A DNA stretch of 5,688 bases from NCBI GenBank assembly GCA_001795335.1, contig MGOK01000107.1, positions 1,828 to 7,515 of the forward strand, read 5' to 3'. Made by a program: the position numbers and the translations under genes. The notes under the pieces were generated by a model. That model saw only the letters and a list, made by a program, of their open reading frames with translations. It did no database searches and was not told the DNA's origin. The stretch comes from Chloroflexi bacterium RBG_19FT_COMBO_55_16 (GTDB taxonomy: Bacteria > Chloroflexota > Anaerolineae > Anaerolineales > UBA4823). Positions 1 to 5,688 of this stretch are shown one piece after another. Numbering within the stretch: the first letter of the stretch is position 1; the number at the start of each line of letters is the position of its first letter.

Positions 1-509
1 TGCCGTACCTGGGTCTTATACAGATCGCCCAGCGGGTTGATGGCGTTTGCCGAGTCCCCATACAGCGTGGTGTATCCCAGCAGAATCTCGGTTTTGTTGC
101 TGGTTCCCACGACAAGGCCCTTGAACGCTTCCGACTGGTCGTAAAGCACGATCATGCGGGCGCGTGCCATGACGTTTCCCCGGCGCACCTGGTCAGCGTC
201 CGGGAAGCGCTCGAAGAGCGGGTCAACCATATCGGTGATGGGAATAGTGAGGGATTCCACTCCCAGGGTGTCGATCACCTGTTGGGCGTGTTCCAGCGAA
301 TCTGGGGAGGAAGTCTGATACGGCATGCACACTGCCAGAATGTTCTTCGGCCCGAGCGCCTCGACTGCCAGATAGCAAGACAGGCTCGAATCAAGCCCGC
401 CGGAAAGGCCGATCACCGCGCGTGAGAAGCCGGCGCGGGTGATCTCGGTGTGGATGAAACCGGTGAGGATCTTACGGGCCAGGTCGGTGTTGATTGTTAG
501 ATCGATCAT
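1..509 (-). CDS. nadE: NAD+ synthase, NH3-dependent type (3' end outside window)
   Basis: Makes NAD+ from deamido-NAD+ (nicotinic acid adenine dinucleotide), ATP and ammonia, the last step of NAD synthesis, in the cytoplasm. I translated the 169 codons in the window by hand. The ATP-pyrophosphatase P-loop SGGLDS lies at residues 36-41, followed by the family motifs GTSNKTE (135-141), LYGD (149-152) and NPLGDLYKTQV (158-168). The P-loop lies very near the N-terminus, so there is no N-terminal nitrilase-like glutaminase domain. This points to the short ammonia-dependent class, usually about 250-280 residues, so roughly the last 40 percent is missing past the left edge. The ATG at 509 sits 8 bases after the LCP stop, with a GAGGT Shine-Dalgarno overlapping that stop, so translation is probably coupled. 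The family call is firm; only the missing C-terminus is unseen. Confidence 0.95.
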   Translation of the reverse strand, partial: MIDLTINTDLARKILTGFIHTEITRAGFSRAVIGLSGGLDSSLSCYLAVEALGPKNILAVCMPYQTSSPDSLEHAQQVIDTLGVESLTIPITDMVDPLFERFPDADQVRRGNVMARARMIVLYDQSEAFKGLVVGTSNKTEILLGYTTLYGDSANAINPLGDLYKTQVR

Positions 510-514
510 AATCT

Positions 515-519
515 ACCTC
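515..519 (-). promoter_or_regulatory. Ribosome binding site of nadE, overlapping the LCP stop codon
   Basis: Read on the minus strand, the junction is TGAGGTAGATTATG. GAGGT overlaps the TGA stop of the LCP gene (518-520) and lies 5 bases before the nadE ATG at 509. This fixes the nadE start and suggests that ribosomes finishing the LCP gene re-initiate on nadE. Confidence 0.7.
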
Positions 520-1699
520 ACGGACAGGAGGGTTCTGCAGCCTCTATCGGCCAAGTTCCAGCCATGAACTGGCTTACATAGTCGCGAATAAGATTGAAAT
601 CGGCCTCCCAGATGAAAGTTGTGGCTTTTTGCTGGGGACTGTAGATGCGACCTTGAGACAGGATCTCTTCAGGAAGCCCGGTGAGCAACAGGTTTTCACG
701 TTTGAGTTGAGGCACCAGGCAAGCCAGCTGGGAGAGCTGTTCCGGGCTGAGGTCGGTCAGAACCGAGTCCTGAAATGCGGCGATGATCTGGGGGATCTTT
801 GGCAGCACCGCTTGGCTGGTGATTTTCTCTTTGAGGGCGCAGATCACCATGTTCTGGTTGTCCATGCGGGTCAACTCACTGTATCTTTTGCGGATGCGCG
901 AGAAGCGCAGCGCCAGATCCCCGGTAAAGTGATGGTGCCCGGCAGTGAAATAGCCCATGTCTTCAGTCTTATCGTCGACAGGCGTCCCGTCGACATCGGT
1001 AGGCAGGTAGATGTCGATCCCACCTACTGCGTCGACAACCTTGACGAAGGTCTGCATGTTAACTGCACCGTAGTGGTCGACGCGCAGGCCGAAATTCAAG
1101 TCAAGTGTGCGCGCCAGCAGGCCGGCGCCGGCGCCAGGACCTTTATAATAACCCATCCCCGGGGTGCCATAAAAGTAGGCCTGGTTGAGCTTGCCATGGG
1201 TGATATTATAGGAGTTTTCAATTTCGGGAATCTCGACCCACAGGTCGCGCGGTAATGAGAGCACAGTCACTTTCGGGGTAACAAAGTCTACCCGCACGAC
1301 GCGGATCACATCGGATAGGCCATAGCGATAGTCAAAGCTGCCGTCGATGCCCAGGGCAAGCACTGTCATGAGTTCTGGCCCGCCGCATAGCGGTTGCGCG
1401 GCAGTACTGGGAGAGAGGGCGGCTGTGGGTGGGATGGTAGTCCCTGGATTGGTAAGCGGTTGGGTGTTGGGGAGTTCCGCCTGGCTCGAGGCATTGCTGG
1501 CTTGAACGACTGAAGTCGCCGGGACTTGATTGTCTGCCGATCGAATCGAGGTAGCTGTCAGCGTCGGCAGATCCAACCCCGGGCCGAGGGGCGTTGTCCA
1601 ACGCTGTTTCAATTGTGGGTAGGTGACCAGGCTGATGACGATCAGCGCAGCGATGACCCCTCCTAATACGTAAAAAAATTTTCGCTTGGCTCGTTGCAT
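518..1699 (-). CDS. LCP (LytR-CpsA-Psr) family cell-envelope protein
   Basis: LCP enzymes sit in the membrane with the catalytic domain outside and transfer glycopolymers from polyprenyl carriers to peptidoglycan or another envelope acceptor. The 393 residues show a basic N-terminus, one membrane segment (about 8-27), a Pro/Thr/Ser/Ala-rich linker (about 35-104) and the LCP domain from about 108. Visible family motifs are the SD at 129-130 (usually RSD), LPRDLWVEIP (149-158) with R151 and D152, the HGKLNQAY stretch (168-175), DAVGGIDIYLP (223-233), and the FSRIRK...R.DNQ region (266-282) with R268, R270, R278 and Q282, which matches the arginine-rich pyrophosphate-binding part. Cysteines 105, 287 and 327 lie in the outside domain and could form a disulfide. 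The ATG at 1699 lacks a clear Shine-Dalgarno but places the anchor correctly. The polymer transferred cannot be told from the sequence. Confidence 0.9.
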   Translation of the reverse strand: MQRAKRKFFYVLGGVIAALIVISLVTYPQLKQRWTTPLGPGLDLPTLTATSIRSADNQVPATSVVQASNASSQAELPNTQPLTNPGTTIPPTAALSPSTAAQPLCGGPELMTVLALGIDGSFDYRYGLSDVIRVVRVDFVTPKVTVLSLPRDLWVEIPEIENSYNITHGKLNQAYFYGTPGMGYYKGPGAGAGLLARTLDLNFGLRVDHYGAVNMQTFVKVVDAVGGIDIYLPTDVDGTPVDDKTEDMGYFTAGHHHFTGDLALRFSRIRKRYSELTRMDNQNMVICALKEKITSQAVLPKIPQIIAAFQDSVLTDLSPEQLSQLACLVPQLKRENLLLTGLPEEILSQGRIYSPQQKATTFIWEADFNLIRDYVSQFMAGTWPIEAAEPSCP

Positions 1700-1750
1700 G
1701 GTTATAACGTTAGTTTACTGATCGACCGTATTTCGCAAGGGCAAGCGGAG

Positions 1751-1759
1751 ATTATATCA
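1751..1759 (-). promoter_or_regulatory. Extended -10 promoter for the LCP-nadE unit
   Basis: The minus strand reads TGATATAAT here, a full match to the extended -10 consensus TGnTATAAT. It lies about 51 bases before the LCP ATG, in the 92-base gap after the MFS gene. The candidate -35 at 17 bases spacing (AGGACT) matches TTGACA at only three positions, which an extended -10 can tolerate. The expected leader is about 45 bases. I see nothing else clear in the gap (1700-1791): no stem with a U-run after the MFS stop. Confidence 0.6.
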
Positions 1760-1791
1760 TAGCTGATTTTTGGAGTCCTTTCCAGTTGCAT

Positions 1792-2973
1792 CTACGACTT
1801 AACACTTTTATGCAGGTAGTGGAGGGCGACCAGGGCCAGGAGGTTGAAAACCACTGCTGTCAGAGCGCTCGGTAGAAGGTCGATCCCTCCCTGCAACCTC
1901 ACGCCAAGGAAATAGAGCGGAGAGGCGATCAACGCGCCCAAAGCACGTCCCAAGGACAGGCCAGCGACGTTGGTGGACATGAGGGTGGCTCGAGCAGAGG
2001 GCATGACTTCGGTCATCAAGGGAATGCAGCTCACCAACGCAAATTCGAAGGTAATATAAAACAGGAATAAGCCTACGACTGCCCCGGCCAGTTCCCTTCC
2101 CAGGAAAGGTAAAGCCAGGGCGGCTAAACTATTCAGTAACAAACCAGACCCCACCGCGCGGGTTTTTCCCAGCCGGTCAGTCAGGCCGGCCGCCAGGGAT
2201 TCTCCACCTAACTCGGAAAAGCCGATCACGGCGGAGGCGGCTCCGAGGGCAGCGACTTTCAATCCAAATGAATTCTCCATCCACACGCCGAAGACCAGGT
2301 TGATCACCTCATTGGCTGTGCTCAGCGAGAGACCCATCGCCAGCCCAGCCAGCGCGGGCGGATAAGTTAACACTTTCCGCAGATTCTCCCACAGGCTTAG
2401 CCGGTCCTCTGCTGGGGAAGGATCACGCGGGACCAACCAGCTCAGCAAAGCGAGGGCAAAAAGTCCCATGAGAGCTAACAATGGGAAGGGAGCAGTCCAC
2501 CCGCGCCGCGCGATCAGAAGACCCATCACCGGCACGCCGACGATGAAACTGAGCGACCAACCCAATTCGGTGACCGCCAGCACCAGCCCGCGCCGCTGGT
2601 AAGTGATGCGATCGCCCAGGTAGGCCTGCATGGAGGGATCGAAGGTGTACTTGCCCAGCATGGCGAGGATCATTGCCACGAGAAAGGCCGGGTAAGAAGG
2701 CCAAAGAGCGACCAATCCCACTCCGAGGGTGAAGAGCGATAGGCCTAACAACATCCCGGTTTTCCGCCCCCGGCTGTCGGCGACCGAAGCCAGGAAGGGG
2801 CCACCGGCCCCGGCCAGCGAACGCAGGGTCAGAGCCAGGGAAAGCGCGGCCAGGTCTACGCCCAGGCCGCGCCCGAGGGCAGGCAGGAATGGATAGACCA
2901 TGCGGTGCATTGTGTTGAGCACCGTACGTGTGGCAGTGAAGGCGAGGATCTGGAGGCGGAGGGGGCGGCGCAA
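1792..2973 (-). CDS. MFS transporter, substrate unknown
   Basis: A polytopic membrane carrier of the major facilitator superfamily, probably a proton-coupled exporter or drug-efflux-like permease. The 393 residues give about 12 hydrophobic segments in two halves, split by a polar loop at about 182-200. MFS motif A is clear in the loop after the second segment (residues 61-71, LASVADSRGRK, with D66, R68, G69, R70 and K71). A related, weaker copy lies in the second half (LTDRLGKTRAVG). Segment 5 is rich in glycine and proline (GWSLSFIVGVPVMG, 138-151), as in antiporter motif C, but is not a full match. The start is TTG at 2971-2973; it is the only start candidate between an upstream in-frame stop and the first membrane segment, but has no Shine-Dalgarno. 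Later starts (GTG codon 18, ATG codon 22) would cut that segment. Neighbours give no hint of the substrate. Confidence 0.85.
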   Translation of the reverse strand: MRRPLRLQILAFTATRTVLNTMHRMVYPFLPALGRGLGVDLAALSLALTLRSLAGAGGPFLASVADSRGRKTGMLLGLSLFTLGVGLVALWPSYPAFLVAMILAMLGKYTFDPSMQAYLGDRITYQRRGLVLAVTELGWSLSFIVGVPVMGLLIARRGWTAPFPLLALMGLFALALLSWLVPRDPSPAEDRLSLWENLRKVLTYPPALAGLAMGLSLSTANEVINLVFGVWMENSFGLKVAALGAASAVIGFSELGGESLAAGLTDRLGKTRAVGSGLLLNSLAALALPFLGRELAGAVVGLFLFYITFEFALVSCIPLMTEVMPSARATLMSTNVAGLSLGRALGALIASPLYFLGVRLQGGIDLLPSALTAVVFNLLALVALHYLHKSVKS

Positions 2974-3028
2974 GAGTGTTTTTGATTAAGCTGTGGTGAA
3001 TTTGCGATTCCGCTGTTACTACGGAGCC

Positions 3029-3052
3029 GAATCGTCGAATCGTTGAATCACC
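3029..3052 (+). repeat. Three tandem 8-base units, GAATCGTC/GAATCGTT/GAATCACC
   Basis: The plus strand shows three direct copies of an 8-base unit that begins GAATC (3029-3036, 3037-3044, 3045-3052). The third copy overlaps the stop codon (TGA, 3048-3050) of the CcmC-like gene. An inverted copy, CGATTC, at 3005-3010 could pair with GAATCG at 3029-3034 across 18 bases, but no U-run follows on either strand, so I do not call it a terminator. The rest of the 74-base gap before the MFS gene holds nothing I recognise. Confidence 0.5.
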
Positions 3053-3641
3053 TATCCATCTGACGCCCCCAACGGGCGAGCTGCCAGGCCGCCAGCAAGG
3101 AGAGAGCGAGCAGCCCGATAAAGAACATCTGGATCCGCCAGGCGTCAGAAGTGAAAATCGGTGAAGAGGGATGCATCACCTGATCGGTTGAGCCCAGGGC
3201 GAAGAGCAAGATACTGGTATAAACCAGATTGGAGACAGAGGCCAAGACCGGGCTATCAAGCAAGGAGAGGCCAATTTGCAGCAGCAGGCCCCCGATGGCA
3301 AAGATCAACCCTAACCTCCAGCGCGGCTCTGCCAGGAATAAGCCGTTCCAGTTAGTCTGCATCGCCCACAGCGAAATGGGCAAATAGGAGACCCAGAAGA
3401 ACAGGCCGACCCGCCCCAGGGCTCGCGACCAGTAATGCAGCGCAGGGCGGCGGGTGAGCAGCCCCACCAGGCCGGTGCCGGCCGCCGTCACGAAACAAGC
3501 CAGCGCAGTCCACACCCAGGCCCCGTGCAGGTAAACCACGCGCACATTCGCGCCGAGAGTCTTCTCGGCGGGACCCAGGGTAGTGAATACAGAAATTGAG
3601 AGCAGGAGGATAAGAAACCAGAGCAGGGGAGAGGCGCGCAT
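3048..3641 (-). CDS. CcmC-like membrane protein, divergent (heme-handling family homologue)
   Basis: A 197-residue membrane protein with about six hydrophobic segments. I compared it from memory with CcmC, which presents heme for cytochrome c maturation. VRVVYLHGAWVW (33-44) resembles RIIYLHVPAAIW of CcmC and keeps a histidine (H39). The GRVGLFFWVSYLPISLW stretch (76-92), then W98 and PRWRL (106-110), line up with the CcmC segment that ends in WGTWWVWDARL. DQVMHPSSPI (153-162) followed by AWRIQMFF resembles the LHQ histidine region (H157). The tryptophan-rich WWD motif itself is replaced by WNGLFLAEPRW, so heme handling may be altered or lost. The ATG at 3641 lies 14 bases after the hutU stop, so the two are probably cotranscribed; its Shine-Dalgarno is weak (AAGGT, rather far). 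No other cytochrome c maturation gene is in the window. It may be annotated elsewhere as a hypothetical membrane protein. Confidence 0.6.
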   Translation of the reverse strand: MRASPLLWFLILLLSISVFTTLGPAEKTLGANVRVVYLHGAWVWTALACFVTAAGTGLVGLLTRRPALHYWSRALGRVGLFFWVSYLPISLWAMQTNWNGLFLAEPRWRLGLIFAIGGLLLQIGLSLLDSPVLASVSNLVYTSILLFALGSTDQVMHPSSPIFTSDAWRIQMFFIGLLALSLLAAWQLARWGRQMDR

Positions 3642-3655
3642 CGCCCCATTTTACC

Positions 3656-5305
3656 TTATATCATCGGCATCTTAATCCCATGCTGCTTTGCGGCGGCGAT
3701 GGCCTCGGGATAACCCGCGTCGGCGTGACGCACGATGCCCATACCGGGGTCTGTGGTGAGGACGCGCTCCAGGCGGCGGGCGGCCTCGGGCGTGCCGTCG
3801 GCGACGATCACCTGCCCGGCATGCTGGCTGAAGCCGATCCCCACCCCGCCGCCGTGATGGAACGACACCCAGGTGGCACCGCCCACGGCGTTGATCAGGG
3901 CATTGAGGATCGCCCAGTCGCTGACCGCGTCCGAGCCATCGCGCATCCCTTCGGTCTCGCGGTTGGGAGAGGCTACCGAGCCGGCGTCCAGATGGTCGCG
4001 GCCGATCACGATCGGAGCTTTGACGAGGCCTTCCGCCACCAGGTTATTGAAGGCCAGGCCGGCTTCGGCGCGCTCCCCATAGCCCAACCAGCAGATCCGG
4101 GCGGGCAAACCCTGGAAAGGCACCTTGGCGCGCGCCAGCCTGAGCCAGCGGTGCAGGTGTTCGTCCTCTGGGAAAAGCTCCATCACCGCTTCGTCCGTGG
4201 CATAGATATCCTCTGGGTCGCCAGAGAGCGCTACCCAACGGAAAGGTCCCTTGCCCTCGCAGAAGAGCGGGCGAATGTAAGCAGGCACGAAGCCAGGGAA
4301 GTCGAAGGCATCTTTCACGCCATGGTCGTAGGCGCGCTGGCGCAGGTTGTTGCCGTAGTCGAAGACCTCTGCTCCGGCACGCTGGAAGGCGAGCATCGCC
4401 TCCACGTGACGCGCCATGGACTCCATCGAGCGGTGAGTATATTCGTCGGGATCCTTTCTCCGGAGAGTTTCCGCTTCGACCACGCTCAATCCCGCCGGGA
4501 TGTACATGGTCACATCGTGGGCCGGGGTCTGATCGGTGACCACGTCGGGAATCACGCCGCGCCAGACCAGCTCAGGGTAAATCTCAGCCGCGTTGCCGAT
4601 CAGGCCGATTGATCTTGGCGTCCCATCCTGGATCGCTTCCTCCACCAGGGTCATGGCTTCCTCCAGGTCGTCGACCACCAGATCAACGTAGCCAATTTCG
4701 TGGCGACGTCTGGCCCGCGCCGGATCCACCTCGACGATCAAACCGACGCCTTCGTTCATAGTGATCGCCAGCGGCTGTGCGCCTCCCATCCCTCCCAGGC
4801 CGGCGGTGAGTACAAACTTGCCCTTCAACGAGAGCCAGCCGCGCTGGCGAGCCAGCGAACCCAGGGTCTCATAGGTGCCCTGCAGGATGCCCTGGGTGCC
4901 GATATAGATCCACGATCCAGCTGTCATCTGGCCAAACATCATCAGTCCACGCGCCGCCAGGTTGTCGAAATGTTCCTGCGTGGCCCAATGAGGCACCAGG
5001 TTCGAATTGGCGATCAAGACACGCGGCGCATCGGGGTGCGTGGAGAACACTGCCACTGGCTTCCCTGATTGCACCAGCAAAGTCTCGTCTTCTTCCAGGT
5101 TGCGGAGTGACTCCAGGATAGCGTCGAAGGCCTCCCAATTGCGGGCAGCCTGTCCTCTGCCACCATAAACCACCAAATCCTGGGGGCGTTCGGCCACTTC
5201 CGGGTCCAGGTTGTTTTGGATCATACGATAGGCCGCTTCCGCCAGCCAGGACTTGCAGTGGAGTTGTGTGCCGCGCGGGGCGCGCACGGTGCGTGGACCA
5301 GACAT
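3656..5305 (-). CDS. hutU: Urocanate hydratase (urocanase)
   Basis: Converts urocanate to 4-imidazolone-5-propanoate, the second step of histidine breakdown, in the cytoplasm, using tightly bound NAD+ as an electrophile. The protein is 549 residues from the ATG at 5305, within the usual 550-560, and looks intact. Family landmarks are [11 protein letters not shown] (47-57), the glycine-rich [12 protein letters not shown] (167-178) of the NAD-binding region, and the urocanase signature [10 protein letters not shown] (397-406) with its conserved cysteine at 405. Near the C-terminus lies a [16 protein letters not shown] stretch. An in-frame GTG two codons upstream (5311) lies inside the Shine-Dalgarno, so ATG is preferred. 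The other hut genes (hutH, hutI, hutG or formiminotransferase) are absent here, so either they lie elsewhere or the operon is dispersed. The 14-base gap to the CcmC-like gene suggests a shared transcript. Confidence 0.97.
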   Translation of the reverse strand: MSGPRTVRAPRGTQLHCKSWLAEAAYRMIQNNLDPEVAERPQDLVVYGGRGQAARNWEAFDAILESLRNLEEDETLLVQSGKPVAVFSTHPDAPRVLIANSNLVPHWATQEHFDNLAARGLMMFGQMTAGSWIYIGTQGILQGTYETLGSLARQRGWLSLKGKFVLTAGLGGMGGAQPLAITMNEGVGLIVEVDPARARRRHEIGYVDLVVDDLEEAMTLVEEAIQDGTPRSIGLIGNAAEIYPELVWRGVIPDVVTDQTPAHDVTMYIPAGLSVVEAETLRRKDPDEYTHRSMESMARHVEAMLAFQRAGAEVFDYGNNLRQRAYDHGVKDAFDFPGFVPAYIRPLFCEGKGPFRWVALSGDPEDIYATDEAVMELFPEDEHLHRWLRLARAKVPFQGLPARICWLGYGERAEAGLAFNNLVAEGLVKAPIVIGRDHLDAGSVASPNRETEGMRDGSDAVSDWAILNALINAVGGATWVSFHHGGGVGIGFSQHAGQVIVADGTPEAARRLERVLTTDPGMGIVRHADAGYPEAIAAAKQHGIKMPMI

Positions 5306-5307
5306 AG

Positions 5308-5317
5308 TCACCTCCTT
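5308..5317 (-). promoter_or_regulatory. Strong Shine-Dalgarno of hutU, deciding the start codon
   Basis: The minus strand reads AAGGAGGTGACTATG. AAGGAGGTGA is a ten-base match to the anti-Shine-Dalgarno end of 16S rRNA, with 5 bases between GGAGG and the ATG at 5305. The upstream in-frame GTG (5309-5311) is part of this element and so cannot be the start. It predicts high translation of hutU. Confidence 0.85.
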
Positions 5318-5330
5318 GGAATAAACGAAA

Positions 5331-5364
5331 TCCCCTCCCAGGCTGATTATACGCCGGAAGGGGA
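5331..5364 (-). terminator. Intrinsic-terminator-like hairpin between the 85-residue gene and hutU
   Basis: In minus-strand RNA, UCCCCUUCC (5364-5356) pairs with GGGAGGGGA (5339-5331) through nine pairs with one G-U. It is extended by GGC (5355-5353) with GCC (5343-5341), leaving one bulged U and a 9-base loop. The following tail is UUUCGUUUAUU, a broken U-run. On the plus strand the G-U becomes an A-C mismatch and no U-run follows, so it points leftward. It would end transcripts coming from the small gene (stop at 5389) before hutU. The imperfect U-tract keeps confidence moderate; attenuation of hutU is the alternative. Confidence 0.5.
5346..5351 (-). promoter_or_regulatory. Candidate -10 box of the hutU promoter, in the hairpin loop
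   Basis: A perfect TATAAT on the minus strand lies 40 bases before the hutU ATG, giving an expected leader of about 33 bases. The -35 is poor: CTGCCG at 18 bases spacing matches TTGACA at three positions, and there is no TGn extension. The weak -35 would fit an activated promoter, or the box may be chance. It lies in the loop of the 5331-5364 hairpin. Confidence 0.4.
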
Positions 5365-5388
5365 AATGACGGCAGACTACAAGGTGTG

Positions 5389-5646
5389 TTATTCTATCGT
5401 GCGGCGCGGCCGTTCTGGCAATGCATAAACAAAAACCTGCCTTGCGTCAAATTTTTCTATCCGACCGGCGCGGCGCAACATTTCCAATTCATCATCTTGA
5501 ATAGGGTGACGGTACTGACCTTTCAAAAGGTTGACAAAGTCGCCACTGAGAAGATCTTGAACCAGATCTTCTCCCAAATCCAAGACAGGTGTCCCATCTT
5601 TGAGGATATAAACCCATTGGCGGTCGATGGGAACGCTACTTGCCAT
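5389..5646 (-). CDS. Small soluble protein of unknown function (85 residues)
   Basis: I do not recognise this family with confidence. The ATG at 5646 is preceded by GAAGGG (5656-5661) at 9 bases, a fair Shine-Dalgarno, and the reading frame is undisturbed with ordinary composition, so I take it as a real gene. The protein has no membrane segment, signal peptide, cysteine or metal-binding pattern. It opens with a likely beta hairpin ([15 protein letters not shown], 11-25), continues with an acidic amphipathic stretch ([12 protein letters not shown], 26-37), a middle [21 protein letters not shown] (44-64) that looks helical, and ends with a likely strand VFVYALP (71-77) and a basic tail (ERPRR). 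It lies 83 bases upstream of hutU and is separated from it by a terminator-like hairpin, so a shared role with hutU is not implied. Confidence 0.65.
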   Translation of the reverse strand: MASSVPIDRQWVYILKDGTPVLDLGEDLVQDLLSGDFVNLLKGQYRHPIQDDELEMLRRAGRIEKFDARQVFVYALPERPRRTIE

Positions 5647-5657
5647 GGTTTAATTCC

Positions 5658-5679
5658 CTTCGACTACTTGAAGTTGAAG
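5658..5679. repeat. Short imperfect inverted repeat upstream of the 85-residue gene
   Basis: CTTCGACT (5658-5665) and AGTTGAAG (5672-5679) form 8-base arms with one mismatch around a 6-base spacer, ACTTGA. The left arm overlaps the Shine-Dalgarno of the small gene, so a hairpin there could hide it, or the repeat could bind a regulator. Neither strand has a U-run after it in the right place for a terminator. It may be chance. Confidence 0.25.
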
Positions 5680-5688
5680 AAAAATTAC

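Noticed and set aside
629..1255. A 208-codon open frame on the plus strand opposite the LCP gene
   Set aside because: It is antisense to the LCP catalytic domain, with no recognisable family and no ribosome site noticed. It is best read as a shadow of the LCP codons.
1332..1601. An 89-codon minus-strand frame within the LCP linker
   Set aside because: It overlaps the LCP gene in another frame, over low-complexity linker sequence, and gives a composition-biased, motif-free protein.
1760..1791. A terminator after the MFS gene (TGGA...TCCA followed by A-rich sequence on the minus strand)
   Set aside because: The stem is only four pairs and is followed by A residues rather than U residues on the transcribed strand.
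3680..4612. A 310-codon open frame on the plus strand opposite hutU
   Set aside because: It lies entirely antisense to a highly conserved urocanase, its protein has no recognisable motif, and it is rich in His, Arg, Gly and Ala as expected of a frame mirrored from GC-rich coding sequence.
1..5305. An NAD-themed gene cluster joining nadE and NAD-dependent urocanase
   Set aside because: The two genes are separated by a promoter, a transporter, an LCP gene and a membrane protein. A shared cofactor alone is not evidence for a system.

Overview
All genes in this window read leftward (minus strand). It looks like an ordinary chromosomal segment of a bacterium with fairly GC-rich coding sequence. 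My best guess is a Chloroflexota member of the Anaerolineae type. That rests on the style of the LCP protein (membrane anchor, Pro/Thr/Ser linker, CGGP start to the domain, conserved cysteines) and the general look of the small hypothetical protein, so it is an impression from remembered families, not a proof. There are no rRNA or tRNA genes, CRISPR arrays, insertion sequences or phage genes that I can see.

In transcription order (right to left): a small 85-residue protein of unknown function (5389-5646); a hairpin that looks like an intrinsic terminator and carries a TATAAT box in its loop (5331-5364); urocanate hydratase hutU (3656-5305), whose start is fixed by a near-perfect Shine-Dalgarno; 14 bases later, a short membrane protein that I read as a divergent CcmC-like heme-handling homologue (3048-3641); a 74-base gap with a short tandem repeat; an MFS transporter of unknown substrate (1792-2973) with a TTG start; a 92-base gap holding an extended -10 promoter; an LCP (LytR-CpsA-Psr) cell-envelope protein (518-1699); and, 8 bases further on, the first 169 codons of NH3-dependent NAD+ synthase nadE, which runs off the left edge.

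The likely transcription units are: the small hypothetical alone or with unseen upstream genes; hutU plus the CcmC-like gene, possibly extending into the MFS gene; and LCP plus nadE from their own promoter. The genes do not form an obvious single pathway. Urocanase uses tightly bound NAD+ and nadE makes NAD+, but they are separated by unrelated genes and I do not claim a functional link. No gap exceeds 100 bases. I found no convincing new multi-gene system. The items most worth a second look are the CcmC-like protein that has lost the WWD motif and the terminator/promoter overlap ahead of hutU.
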